Source of the DNA: Burkholderiaceae bacterium | GTDB taxonomy: Bacteria; Pseudomonadota; Gammaproteobacteria; Burkholderiales; Burkholderiaceae_C | Length of the DNA stretch: 64,000 nt | Direction: 5' to 3' | Assembly (NCBI GenBank): GCA_026125795.1 | Contig: JAHCKM010000005.1 | Coordinates: 451,513 to 515,512 of the forward strand | Shown here: in pieces, positions 43,840 to 55,362 of the stretch | Position numbering within the stretch: position 1 is the first letter of the stretch | How the letters are laid out: every line of letters starts with the position of its first letter | The notes under the pieces: model-generated | Databases searched by the model: none | What the model was told of the DNA's origin: nothing | What the model saw: only the letters and a program-made list of their open reading frames with translations | Made by a program: the position numbers and the translations under genes

Positions 43840-45090
43840 TCAGGGCGCGCGGCGCAAACGCTGCAGCATCAGCGGCTTGAACGGCGGCTGCACACCGTCG
43901 CAGTAGCGCACCGGCGTGCCGGTGCCGCGTTCCGTCACCTCGAGGTCGCGACCGAGGTCGAACGGCGCCAGGAAGACCGAGAAGCCGATCCGTGCCCGGG
44001 CGGGCCGGCACGTGAAGAGCCCGGGCCAGGCCGTCTGGCCGACGGCGAGCGCATCAAAAGGACTGAACCCGTCGCTGTCCATCAGCTGGCCCTGCCAGAA
44101 CTCGAGCCAGCCTTCGCTGCGCTCGGCCAACCACGCGGCGAGCGCGTCGCCGCGGCGCAGCTGCTCGAGATCGCGCGCGCCGATGGTGAGCGTGATGGCC
44201 AGGTCAAACGGCACCAGCGTGACCGGCACGCCGGCGTCGAGGATCGCCTGCACCGACGCCACGTCGTGCGAGACGTTGAAGTCGCTGAAGTGAAACCACC
44301 AGTGCCGGCCCGGATGGAACAGGCGCCCCGGCGACTTGCCGCCGACGAAGACGATGCGATCGATGCGGCGCACGACCTCCGGATGGCACAACAGCAGTGT
44401 CGCCACGTTGGTGGCCGGCCCTTGCGCCACGATGGTGAGCCGCGTGCGCATCAGCGCCTCGGCCATGGCCTTGGAGGCCGGCGTCGGTCGCCATCGGCCG
44501 TCGGCCGGCGCGTCGCTGCCGGGCACCACCGGCACGTCCTGACCGGCCGCGCGCAACAGCGTGCGCGCCAGCTCGGCGCGCTCGACGGGCGAAGGTCCGG
44601 GATTGCCGAACACGGTGCTGACGCCCACCAACTGAAGCTCGGGGGCCCGCGCGGCGAGCGCCAGCGCCCAACAATCGTCGACATCGGACGTGTCCTTCCA
44701 ACCGCATGCCGGATCGGCGTCAAGCCACACCGGCTTGGGTGTGCCGGCGGGGCGCTCGATGACCGTCGGCGCACGCACGGCCGATGCGCTGCGCGCCCCA
44801 CGTGCCGTGAGCGCCGTCGCGGTCGCCCCGGCGACGAGCGCCAACAAGACCGTGTTGACCACCAGGGCCGGGGTCGCGAAGCGGCAGCGGCGCAGCAACA
44901 GCAAGCCCAGCACCGGCCACAACCACAACACCGCGAGCCCCACGGTCTCGGCCTGTGACCGGACGTCGGCGTTGGAGAGGCTGAAGCCCACGGCGAGCAG
45001 CCATGTCGCGGCAAAACCGGCGAGCGGCACGATCCATGCGACGCGGCGCGGAGGCATCGAAGAAGGATTCCCACAAGTCGGCTTGGCCAA
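43840..45090 (-). CDS. Membrane-tethered inosine/uridine-preferring nucleoside hydrolase
   Basis: 416 residues (or 405 from ATG 45057). Three hydrophobic segments in the first about 110 residues (WIVPLAGFAATWLLAVGF, VGLAVLWLWPVLGLLLL, ALVVNTVLLALVAGATAT) precede a nucleoside hydrolase domain. WLDADPACGWKDTSDVDDCWAL carries the Ca-binding Asp cluster and IVFVGGKS, HWWFHFSDFNVSHD (Asn/Asp pair) and VPFDLAITLTI follow. Family members are normally soluble enzymes of about 310 residues, so the N-terminal membrane module is unusual. The orientation (catalytic domain in or out) is not certain. Convergent with the transaminase gene. Confidence 0.83.
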   Translation of the reverse strand: MAKPTCGNPSSMPPRRVAWIVPLAGFAATWLLAVGFSLSNADVRSQAETVGLAVLWLWPVLGLLLLRRCRFATPALVVNTVLLALVAGATATALTARGARSASAVRAPTVIERPAGTPKPVWLDADPACGWKDTSDVDDCWALALAARAPELQLVGVSTVFGNPGPSPVERAELARTLLRAAGQDVPVVPGSDAPADGRWRPTPASKAMAEALMRTRLTIVAQGPATNVATLLLCHPEVVRRIDRIVFVGGKSPGRLFHPGRHWWFHFSDFNVSHDVASVQAILDAGVPVTLVPFDLAITLTIGARDLEQLRRGDALAAWLAERSEGWLEFWQGQLMDSDGFSPFDALAVGQTAWPGLFTCRPARARIGFSVFLAPFDLGRDLEVTERGTGTPVRYCDGVQPPFKPLMLQRLRRAP

Positions 45091-45224
45091 CTCGGCAAAG
45101 ACGGCAATGCCCGTGCCTTGGTGCCGGCGCGGCCGGACCTCGCATGCGAATCGAATGTCCGATTGCGGCCGGCAGGCACCGCATCACCGCGTCACACTGT
45201 CGGCGAACCGTGGAGATTCATCGG

Positions 45225-45971
45225 ATGAACGCCCGCGATCCGCACACCTTCGACGCCGTGGCGCACGACATCGCGCGCCGCATCGATGCCATGGTCTGGC
45301 CGCAGCTGGAGGCCGAGCTGGACGCACACGGCGCCGCGTGCCTGCGTGCGTTGATCACGCCCGCTGAATGTCGCGCGCTGGCCGCGCTGTACGACGTCGA
45401 TGGCGCGTTTCGCAGCCGCGTGGTGATGGCGCGTCACGGCTTCGGCCGGGGCGAGTACCGCTACTTTCGCCATCCGCTGCCGCCGCTGGTCGCCGCGTTG
45501 CGCGGCGCGCTGTACCCCCGGCTGGTGCCGCTGGCCAACCGCTGGCACGAGGCGATGGGCCTGCCGGCGCGCTTTCCCGGCAGCCACGAGGCCTTCGTGC
45601 GGCGCTGCCATGCCGCGGGGCAGACGCGGCCCACGCCGCTGCTGCTGCGTTACGGCGCCGGCGACTACAACTGCCTGCACCAGGACGTGTACGGCGAGCA
45701 CGTGTTCCCGTTGCAGCTGGTGTTGCTGCTGTCGCAGCCTGGGCACGACTTCGACGGCGGCGAGTTGGTGATGACCGAGCAACGCCCGCGTTTGCAGACC
45801 CGGCCGATGGTGCTCCCGCTGCAGCAGGGCGACGCCGCGATCATCGCGGTGTGCCACCGGCCGGTGCGCGGTTCACGCGGCTTCTATCGCGTGAACCTGC
45901 GCCACGGCGTCAGCCGCGTGCGCAGCGGCCAGCGATTCACCGCCGGCGTGATCTTTCACGACGCGGCGTGA
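45225..45971 (+). CDS. 2-oxoglutarate/Fe(II)-dependent oxygenase
   Basis: 248 residues from ATG 45225. The metal-binding HxD is in YNCLHQDVYGEHVFPLQLVLLLSQPGHDFDGGELV and the second His, with the 2OG-binding Arg, in RVNLRHGVSRVRSGQRFTAGVIFHD. This is the prolyl-4-hydroxylase-like double-stranded beta-helix. The hydroxylation target (protein or small molecule) is unknown. Its stop and that of the convergent dehydrogenase gene are 4 bp apart. Confidence 0.84.
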   Translation: MNARDPHTFDAVAHDIARRIDAMVWPQLEAELDAHGAACLRALITPAECRALAALYDVDGAFRSRVVMARHGFGRGEYRYFRHPLPPLVAALRGALYPRLVPLANRWHEAMGLPARFPGSHEAFVRRCHAAGQTRPTPLLLRYGAGDYNCLHQDVYGEHVFPLQLVLLLSQPGHDFDGGELVMTEQRPRLQTRPMVLPLQQGDAAIIAVCHRPVRGSRGFYRVNLRHGVSRVRSGQRFTAGVIFHDAA

Positions 45972-45975
45972 ACGA

Positions 45976-46863
45976 TCAGCGCGGCGCCGCCCGGGCCGCC
46001 AGCAGCGACGACAGCTCGATCGCCATGGCATCCGGGCCGCCGTCGACCGCGCCTTGCGCATAGGTGCGCAGCACCGCGTCGGCGATCTCGGCCACGGCGC
46101 CGGTGTCGTGCGCCATCGTGCGGTAGTAGCTCAGGTCCTTCTGCGCGTTGCTCATCGCGAAGCGCAGCGACGACGCGTCGTGTTGCAGCAGGTAGGGCTT
46201 GAGCCGCTCGAGCGCCACACTGGCGCCGCCACCCTTGGCCAGCACATCGACGAACACGTCGCTTGCCACGCCGCAGCGCTGCGCACAGGCCGCGGCTTCG
46301 GAGAGCAACGCGATGAAGCCGAGCGACACGTAGTTGTGTAGCAGCTTCATGCGGTGGCCGGCGCCCACCGACCCCACGTGCGTGATGTTCTCGGCGAAAC
46401 ACGCCAGCAGCGGCCGGCATTGGGCAAACAGCGCCGCGTCGCCACCCACCAGCAGGTTGAGCCGGCCCTCGGCGGCTTCCTTGGGCGTGCGGGTCATCGG
46501 CGCATCGAGAAAGCGGCCGCCGGCGGCCTGCACCGCCTGCGCCATGCGCTCGGTGGAAGCCGGCACTGCAGTGGAGCAGTCGATCACCACCGTGCCGGCG
46601 CGCAGTCCGGCCAGCACGCCGTCGTCGCCGAGCAGCACCGCCTCGACCTGCGGCGAGCCGGTGACGCACAGGATGATCACGTCGGCCGCGCGCGCCAGGT
46701 CGCGCGCACGCGCCTGCGTGGTGGCGCCGGCGGCCTTCAACGCGTCGAGCGGCTGGTTGCCCGGATGCTCGAGCACGGACAGCACGTGGCCGTGCTTGAC
46801 GAGGTTGCTGGCAATCCCGTGGCCCATCAGGCCGACGCCGATCAGGCCGATCTGCTGCTTCAA
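45976..46863 (-). CDS. 3-hydroxyisobutyrate dehydrogenase-like NAD(P) oxidoreductase
   Basis: 295 residues. N-terminal dinucleotide motif [22 protein letters not shown], the substrate-binding loop [22 protein letters not shown] and the catalytic Lys in [18 protein letters not shown] identify the beta-hydroxyacid dehydrogenase family. Cytoplasmic. Substrate could be 3-hydroxyisobutyrate, tartronate semialdehyde or a related acid. It shares a 89-bp divergent spacer with the ABC exporter ATPase gene. Confidence 0.87.
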   Translation of the reverse strand: MKQQIGLIGVGLMGHGIASNLVKHGHVLSVLEHPGNQPLDALKAAGATTQARARDLARAADVIILCVTGSPQVEAVLLGDDGVLAGLRAGTVVIDCSTAVPASTERMAQAVQAAGGRFLDAPMTRTPKEAAEGRLNLLVGGDAALFAQCRPLLACFAENITHVGSVGAGHRMKLLHNYVSLGFIALLSEAAACAQRCGVASDVFVDVLAKGGGASVALERLKPYLLQHDASSLRFAMSNAQKDLSYYRTMAHDTGAVAEIADAVLRTYAQGAVDGGPDAMAIELSSLLAARAAPR

Positions 46864-46952
46864 GTTCAGGATCCTTTCGTCGCTTCAGCGGCATTGTCGC
46901 GCCAAGCCCCCAGCACGCGCGGTGCCGCCGCGCGCGGCTATCCTCGCGCCCC

Positions 46953-47881
<929 letters not shown>

Positions 47882-47885
<4 letters not shown>

Positions 47886-48643
47886 ACCTGCACGCCGTGC
47901 GCGCGATCTACCGCTTCGAGATGGCGCGCACCCGGCGCACGCTGATGCAAAGCATCGTCTCGCCGGTGGTCTCGACGTCGCTGTATTTCATCGTGTTCGG
48001 CGCCGCCATCGGCACGCGCATCCCGGAGGTGGGCGGCGTCAGCTACGGCGCCTTCATCGTGCCCGGGCTGGTGATGCTGTCGCTGCTGACGCAGAGCATC
48101 TCCAACGCCTCGTTCGGCATCTACTTCCCCAAGTTCACCGGCACCATCTACGAGCTGCTGTCGGCGCCGGTGTCGACCTTCGAGATCGTGCTGGCGTACG
48201 TCGGTGCCGCGACCACCAAGTCGGTGGTGCTCGGGCTGATCATCCTGGCCACCGCGTGGCTGTTCGTGCCACTGCGCATCGAACACCCGCTGTGGATGCT
48301 GCTGTTCCTGGTGCTGACGGCGATCACGTTCAGCCTGATCGGCTTCATCATCGGCATCTGGGCCGACGGCTTCGAGAAGCTGCAGGTGATCCCGCTGCTG
48401 ATCGTCACGCCGCTCACGTTCCTGGGCGGCAGCTTCTATTCGATCGACATGCTGCCGCCGGTGTGGCAGACGGTGGCGCTGTTCAATCCGGTGGTCTACC
48501 TGGTCAGCGGTTTTCGCTGGAGCTTCTACGGCCTGGCCGATGTGGCGCTGTGGATCAGCCTGGGCATGACGCTGGTGTTCCTGGTGGCGTCGCTGCTGGT
48601 CGTGGGGTGGATCTTTCGCACCGGATACCGGCTCAAGGCCTGA
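47882..48643 (+). CDS. ABC-2 exporter permease (YadH-like)
   Basis: 253 residues from TTG 47882, overlapping the ATPase stop as TTGA. Six predicted membrane segments; the conserved ABC-2 pattern includes [62 protein letters not shown] and [16 protein letters not shown]. With the preceding ATPase it makes a complete half-type exporter, probably of a lipid or polysaccharide-like cargo. Convergent with hutF. Confidence 0.9.
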
Positions 48644-48667
48644 GCCGACGCGCGCCGCAGGGCCCGA

Positions 48668-49972
48668 TCAGGCGACCCAGCGGCCGCCGACCATCACGCG
48701 CAGGAACGGCCGCACCGGGCTGCAGAACACCAGCGTGTCGAGCAGGTGCTCGGGCGGGCGCTCGTCGAGCGCGGGGTCGTCGGTGTCGATCACCTGCAGG
48801 TCGGCGCGCGCCCCGACCTGCAGGCCCCATGCGCCAAAGCCGGCCGCCGCGGCGCCGCCGGCAAGCACGCGCTCGAACAGATGCGCCGCGGTCGACGGCA
48901 CGCCGCTGCCCGGGGCGGCGGCCACGTTGCGACGGCGTTGCACCAGGCGCTGGCCGTATTCGAGCAGCCGCAGCTCCTCGCGCCAGTCGCGCGTGACATG
49001 GCTGTCGGAGCCGATCGCCAGCGTGGCGCGTTGCGCCAGCCAGCGCGGCAGATCGGGCAGTCCGTCGCCGAGGTTGGCCTCGGTGCTGGGGCACAGCACC
49101 ACGCCGGCACCGCTGTGCGCGACCGCGTCGATCTCTGACGGCACGGCATGCGTCGCGTGCACCAGTTGCCATCGCGCGTCGAGCGCCACGTGCCGGACCA
49201 GCCATTCGATCGGCCGCAGGCCGCTCGCGGCGACGCAGTCATCAACTTCCGCCGTTTGCTCGGCGATGTGGATGTGGATCGGGCCCGCATCGCTGCCGCA
49301 GCGCTCGACCAGCTGCAGGATCGACGACGCCTTGGCGGCGCGCAATGAATGGATCGCCACGCCCGCGCCCACGTGCGGCGCCTGCAATGCACGCACGCCA
49401 TCGCGCAGCGCGAGCACGTCATCCACCGTGGTGGCAAAACGCCGCTGGTCGTCGCGCAGGCCGGCGGCGTCGAAGCCCGCGCGTTCGTATAGCACCGGCA
49501 GCAGCGTCAGGCCGATGCCCGCGTCCTGCGCGGCCAGCACGAGCGCGCGGCTCATGGCCAGCGGATCGGCAAAGCGCGAACCGTCAGCGGCATGGTGCAG
49601 GTAGTGGAACTCGCACACCTGGGTGTAGCCGCCGCGCAGCAGCTCGCGGTACAGGCGCGTGGCCATTTGATGCAGCTGCTCGGGGGTGATCGACAGCGCC
49701 ACGCCGTACATGCGGTCGCGCCAGCTCCAGAAGTCGTCGTGCGTGCCGTCGCGCCGCTCGGCCAGGCCGGCGAAGGCGCGCTGGAACGCATGGCTGTGCG
49801 CGTTCACCAGCCCGGGCAGCACCGGGCCGGACAGCGCCGTCATCTCCGGCGTGCGCTCGGCGCCGGGCCACACGCGCGACCAGGTGCCGTCGGCCGCCAC
49901 GTCGAGCCGCACCGCCGGCTGCCAGCGGCCCTGCAGCCAGGCGTGCGGCGCCCAAAACACCTGCTCAGCCAT
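48668..49972 (-). CDS. hutF: Formimidoylglutamate deiminase
   Basis: 434 residues of the amidohydrolase superfamily. Metal ligands in LVNAHSHAFQRAFAGL, then IHIAEQTAEVDDC, LVHATHAVPSEID and GSDSHVTRDWREELRLLEYGQRL. It converts N-formimidoyl-L-glutamate to N-formyl-L-glutamate plus ammonia, the first step of the two-step branch completed by HutG. Overlaps the hutG stop by 8 bp. Last gene of the hutC-D-I-G-F run. Confidence 0.93.
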   Translation of the reverse strand: MAEQVFWAPHAWLQGRWQPAVRLDVAADGTWSRVWPGAERTPEMTALSGPVLPGLVNAHSHAFQRAFAGLAERRDGTHDDFWSWRDRMYGVALSITPEQLHQMATRLYRELLRGGYTQVCEFHYLHHAADGSRFADPLAMSRALVLAAQDAGIGLTLLPVLYERAGFDAAGLRDDQRRFATTVDDVLALRDGVRALQAPHVGAGVAIHSLRAAKASSILQLVERCGSDAGPIHIHIAEQTAEVDDCVAASGLRPIEWLVRHVALDARWQLVHATHAVPSEIDAVAHSGAGVVLCPSTEANLGDGLPDLPRWLAQRATLAIGSDSHVTRDWREELRLLEYGQRLVQRRRNVAAAPGSGVPSTAAHLFERVLAGGAAAAGFGAWGLQVGARADLQVIDTDDPALDERPPEHLLDTLVFCSPVRPFLRVMVGGRWVA

Positions 49973-50771
49973 GCGGCGACCAGCGCAACATTGTCAGGAC
50001 CAGCGCCTGCAGGACCGGCGCGAGGCGCGCCACGCGTGCGGCATCGAGCTCGAACGGCGGCTGTTCGGCCATGTAGCAGCTCCAGCACATCTCGAGCTGC
50101 ACCGCGTGCACGCCGTGGCCGGGCTGGCCATAGTGGCGCGTGATGTGGCCGCCCTTGAAGCGGCCGTCGACCACGTGCGTGAACTGCGCCTGCGCGCCCA
50201 GCACGCGCCCGAGCGCGTCACGCAGGCCCGGCGCGCAACTCTCGCCCGCGGCGGTGCCGAGGTTCAGGTCGGGCAGGCGGCCTTCGAACAGCCACGGCAG
50301 CTCGCTCTTAATGCTGTGCCCGTCGAACAGCACCGCATGGCCGTGTGCGACGCGGATGCGCTCCAGCTCGCCGCGCAGCGCATCGTGATAGGGCTGCCAG
50401 TAGGCTTGCACGCGGCGCCGCACCTCGTGGGCGTCGGGCGCCATGCCGGCGCGGTATAGCGCATCGCCGGTGAAGAAGTGCGTCGGGCAAAGCTCGGTGT
50501 TGTTGACGCCCGGGTACATCGGCGCATCTTCCTGCGGCCGGTTCAGATCGATCAGGTAGCGGCTGTAGCGCGGCACGATGAACGACGCGCCGAGTGACTG
50601 GACGAAGCCGTAGAGCTGGTCGAGGTGCCAGTCGGCGTCTTCGAAGGCGAACGCGCGCTCGACGTAACGTTGCCGCTGGTCGGCCGGCAGCTCGCGTCCG
50701 ACGTGCGGCACGCTCACCAGCAGCGGCTGCGTGCCGCGGTGCAGCGTGTAGACCTCGTGCGTGTCGGTCAT
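49965..50771 (-). CDS. hutG: N-formylglutamate deformylase
   Basis: 268 residues of the FGase family: LLVSVPHVGRELPA, DADWHLDQLYGF, IVPRYSRYLIDLNR, ILFDGHSIKSE-like VLFDGHSIKSELPWLFEGRLPDLNLGT and GGHITRHYGQPGHGVHAVQLEM. It releases formate and glutamate, so this locus uses the HutF-HutG route rather than the formiminoglutamase route. It lies 16 bp downstream of hutI. Confidence 0.93.
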   Translation of the reverse strand: MTDTHEVYTLHRGTQPLLVSVPHVGRELPADQRQRYVERAFAFEDADWHLDQLYGFVQSLGASFIVPRYSRYLIDLNRPQEDAPMYPGVNNTELCPTHFFTGDALYRAGMAPDAHEVRRRVQAYWQPYHDALRGELERIRVAHGHAVLFDGHSIKSELPWLFEGRLPDLNLGTAAGESCAPGLRDALGRVLGAQAQFTHVVDGRFKGGHITRHYGQPGHGVHAVQLEMCWSCYMAEQPPFELDAARVARLAPVLQALVLTMLRWSPHG

Positions 50772-50787
50772 CGCATCCCCTTTCTCG

Positions 50788-52008
50788 CTATCGCTCCATC
50801 CCGGCGCGCACCACGCGGCGGCACGGGTTGCGGCCGAACCAGTAGGCCAGCTCGTTCGGGTGCTCCAGGTCCCACACGACGAAGTCGGCCTGCTTGCCCG
50901 CCTGCAGCGTGCCGTGCGAGGCCTGCAGGCCGAGCGCGCGCGCCGCGTGGGCGGTCACGCCGCGCAGGGCCTCCTCGGGCGTGAGGCGGAACAGCGTGCA
51001 GGCCATGTGCAGCATCAGGATCAGCGACAGACCGGGCGACGAGCCGGGATTGTGGTCCGTGGCCACCGCCATCGGCACGCCGGCCTCGCGCAGCCCGGAA
51101 ATCGGCGGCAGCTTGCTTTCGCGCAGGAAATAGAACGCGCCGGGCAGCAGCACCGCCACCGTGCCGGCCTGCGCCATCGCCTGCACGCCGGCCGCGCTCA
51201 GGTGCTCCAGATGGTCGCACGACAGCGCGCCGTATCGGGCGGCGAGGGCGGCGCCGTCCATGTCGCTCAGCTGCTCGGCGTGCAGCTTCACCGGCAACTG
51301 CAGTCGACGGGCGGCATCGAACACGCGCTGGGTCTGCGCGCGTGTGAAGCCGATGCGCTCGCAGAACACGTCGACCGCGTCGACCAACCCCGCGGCGTGC
51401 CATCCATCCATCCATTGCACGACGGCGTCGATGTAGTCGTCGGCGCGGCCTTCGAACTCCGGCGGCAGCGCGTGCGCGGCGAGGCTGGTGGTGCGCACGG
51501 TCAGCGGCAGTGCCTGCCCCAGCCGGCGCGCCGCGCGCAAGCAACGCGCCTCGTCGTCGCGGCTGAGTCCGTAGCCCGACTTGATTTCGATGGTGGTCAC
51601 GCCTTCCGACATCAGCGCCAGAGCCCGTGCGCGTGCGCTGGCGAACAGCGTGTCGTCATCGGCGGCGCGCGTGGCCGCCACCGTGGAGCGGATGCCGCCG
51701 CCGGCGCGGGCGATGTCTTCGTAGCTCGCGCCTTGCAGCCGCAGCTCAAACTCGCTTGCGCGCTGGCCGCCGTACACCAGGTGCGTGTGGCAGTCGATCA
51801 GGCCCGGCGTGACGAGCGCACCGCCCAGATCGTGCTCGGCAGCGATCGGCGCATCGGCCGGCAGGTTGGCCTCGGGGCCGACCCACACGATGCGATCGCC
51901 GCGCACCCGCAGCGCGCCGCGTTCGATCAGCCCCCAGCCGGGCGCGTCGGCCAGAGTCACAAGGCGCGCGTTGCGCCACAGCGTCGTGGCGGCTGCGGTG
52001 GCGCTCAT
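50788..52008 (-). CDS. hutI: Imidazolonepropionase
   Basis: 406 residues from ATG 52008; the open frame continues upstream over hutD. The metal site is in [66 protein letters not shown] and [11 protein letters not shown]. It opens the imidazolone ring to N-formimidoylglutamate. The ATG overlaps the hutD stop (ATGA), so it is translationally coupled. Confidence 0.95.
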   Translation of the reverse strand: MSATAAATTLWRNARLVTLADAPGWGLIERGALRVRGDRIVWVGPEANLPADAPIAAEHDLGGALVTPGLIDCHTHLVYGGQRASEFELRLQGASYEDIARAGGGIRSTVAATRAADDDTLFASARARALALMSEGVTTIEIKSGYGLSRDDEARCLRAARRLGQALPLTVRTTSLAAHALPPEFEGRADDYIDAVVQWMDGWHAAGLVDAVDVFCERIGFTRAQTQRVFDAARRLQLPVKLHAEQLSDMDGAALAARYGALSCDHLEHLSAAGVQAMAQAGTVAVLLPGAFYFLRESKLPPISGLREAGVPMAVATDHNPGSSPGLSLILMLHMACTLFRLTPEEALRGVTAHAARALGLQASHGTLQAGKQADFVVWDLEHPNELAYWFGRNPCRRVVRAGMER

Positions 52009-52592
52009 CGACCGTCCTTGGCTTGGCGGAACTCCAGCCACCACGCGCGCGAGGCCGAAGGGTCGATCGGCTCGACGCGCCAGCGCTGCCGCGCGCCGTG
52101 CCCGCTCCACAACAGCGTGCCCGGCGCGACGGCGGCGGCATCCGTGTCGTCGATCTGCAGCTTCATCGCGTCGGCCGCAAAGAGCGCGCGCCACGCTGCA
52201 TTGGCCAGGTGCTCGACGCCCGGCTCCGCGCGTGCCATGGCGCCGGCGCCGGCAGCGGCGGGCACCAGCAGGTTCAGCGCGGTGGCGGCGCCGGCGAGCA
52301 GCTCGCACATCGGCGCCTCGGCGCCGTCGAAGCGCAGCGGCGCCGAGGCCGGCTCGACGAGGCGTCGCCCGCCGCGCAGCGCGAGCACGACGCCGGCGCC
52401 CGCCACCACGGTGAACCAGCGTTCGCATCCGCTGTAGTCCGAGAACGGCCCGTCGCGCGTGATCTCGGCCAGGCTGACGCGCAGTCGCCAGGCGCCGGGA
52501 TCCGGCCAGAACAGCAGGTTGCGCTGGCTTCCGCCGCCGTTCTTCCACGGCACGGGCACGATGCGATCGGCGCGAACGGTCTCGAGGCTCAT
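52005..52592 (-). CDS. hutD: HutD-family cupin
   Basis: 195 residues. [44 protein letters not shown] and [13 protein letters not shown] mark the HutD family, a bicupin thought to limit hut flux, possibly by binding N-formylglutamate. Its ATG (52590-52592) is the final ATGA of a chain of three 59-bp mini-ORF repeat units downstream of hutC, and its own stop overlaps hutI. Confidence 0.92.
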   Translation of the reverse strand: MSLETVRADRIVPVPWKNGGGSQRNLLFWPDPGAWRLRVSLAEITRDGPFSDYSGCERWFTVVAGAGVVLALRGGRRLVEPASAPLRFDGAEAPMCELLAGAATALNLLVPAAAGAGAMARAEPGVEHLANAAWRALFAADAMKLQIDDTDAAAVAPGTLLWSGHGARQRWRVEPIDPSASRAWWLEFRQAKDGR

Positions 52593-52769
52593 GGGGCACC
52601 CTCCGGCCTGCGGCCTCCGGAATTCGCCTTGGGAGCGGCCCGGCGGCTCATTGGGAATCCTCCGGCCTGCGGCCTCCGGAATTCGCCTTGGGAGCGGCCC
52701 GGCGGCTCATTGGGCATCCTCCGGCCTGCGGCCTCCGGAATTCGCCTTGGGAGCGGCCCGGCGGCTCAT
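52593..52769 (-). repeat. Three tandem 59-bp units (20-codon mini-ORFs) between hutC and hutD
   Basis: Units at 52711-52769, 52652-52710 and 52593-52651 (transcription order), nearly identical. Each begins ATGAGCCGCCGGG, encodes 20 codons ([16 protein letters not shown] then DAQ, DSQ or GAP), carries a GGCC-GCA-GGCC hairpin and in two copies GGAGG 7 bases before the next ATG. Each stop overlaps the following ATG: hutC stop, unit, unit, unit, hutD start all joined by ATGA. Confidence 0.92.
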
Positions 52770-53509
52770 GGCGTGAACTGTCCCTCAAGTTGGTAGCGCG
52801 AGCCCGGGTGCACCAGGCGCGCCAGCGTGATCGGCGCGTGGCGCGTGAACGTGCGGCGCACCACGATCAGGCACGCCTCGTCCGGCGGGATGGCCAGCAG
52901 CCTGGCCTCCTGTGGCGTGGCATGCGCCGCCTCGATCGAATATTGCGCGCGCCACAACGCGGTGGCCTCGAACAGGTAGCGCGTGGGCGTGGTCTGCGAG
53001 AAGTCGACGTCCAGGTAACCCGGCGCGCAGGCCGGGTTGACGTAGCGGTCCTCGCATTGCAGCGGCACGTGGTTCTCGTGGTGCACGATCAGCGTGTGGA
53101 ACACGCGCGCGCCGGCGTCCACGCCCAGTTGCGCGGCCAGCGCGGCGCTGGCGCGCTCGGCGCGCTGCAGGTGCACGCTGGCATGGTGGTGGTGGCCGCG
53201 CGATTCGATCTCCTCGTGCAGGTCGCGGATCGTCAGCGTCGACGACACGCGGTGCAGCGGCGCGGCGAACGTGCCCACGCCCTGCGAGCGCTCGACCAGG
53301 CCCTCGGCCTGCAGCTCGCGCAGCGCGCGGTTGACCGTCATGCGGCTGACGCCGAACTCGGCCACCAGCTCGGCCTCCGACGGCATCAGCGCACCGGGCG
53401 GCCAGCGGCCGGCGGCCAGGCCCTGCTTCAGGTGCTGCTTGACGCGGGCGTACGGGGCGACCGCCGCCGTCTTCGGCGTGCGGGCCAGCGCGGCTTCGGG
53501 AGAAACCAT
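52766..53509 (-). CDS. hutC: Histidine utilisation repressor HutC (GntR/HutC family)
   Basis: 247 residues. An N-terminal wHTH of the GntR family (LMPSEAELVAEFGVSRMTVNRALRELQAEGLVERSQGVGTF) is followed by the UTRA/HutC effector domain (HHENHVPLQCEDRYVNPACAPGYLDVDF). Urocanate is the expected inducer. It probably represses both itself and hutU through the palindrome at 53532-53547. Its likely promoter puts the RNA start within a base or two of the ATG, so the message may be leaderless. The stop lies in the ATGA opening the repeat chain. Confidence 0.94.
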   Translation of the reverse strand: MVSPEAALARTPKTAAVAPYARVKQHLKQGLAAGRWPPGALMPSEAELVAEFGVSRMTVNRALRELQAEGLVERSQGVGTFAAPLHRVSSTLTIRDLHEEIESRGHHHHASVHLQRAERASAALAAQLGVDAGARVFHTLIVHHENHVPLQCEDRYVNPACAPGYLDVDFSQTTPTRYLFEATALWRAQYSIEAAHATPQEARLLAIPPDEACLIVVRRTFTRHAPITLARLVHPGSRYQLEGQFTP

Positions 53510-53516
53510 GGTGCCG

Positions 53517-53552
53517 ATCGTACTTGCCTAGACTTGTCTAGACAAGTAGAGT
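53517..53552. promoter_or_regulatory. HutC operator with overlapping divergent promoters
   Basis: A perfect 16-bp palindrome ACTTGTCTAGACAAGT at 53532-53547, resembling known HutC sites (CTTGTnnnnACAAG). Plus strand: -35 TTGCCT (53524-53529), 17 bp, -10 TAGAGT (53547-53552) for hutU. Minus strand: -35 TTGTCT, 17 bp, -10 TACGAT (complement of 53517-53522) for hutC. The palindrome overlaps both promoters. Confidence 0.8.
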
Positions 53553-53579
53553 GACGGCCTGCCGACGCCGGGAGCTGCC

Positions 53580-55286
<1,707 letters not shown>

Positions 55287-55362
55287 ACGCTGCGGTGGCT
55301 CACTACGTGAGAGACCGCCGGCGGGGCGCGACCCGCGGGCTGTACACAAGAAGAACCGCCGC

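Noticed and set aside
52593-52769. Tandem units as a CRISPR array
   Set aside because: The whole 59-bp unit repeats with no unique spacers, and no cas genes are present.
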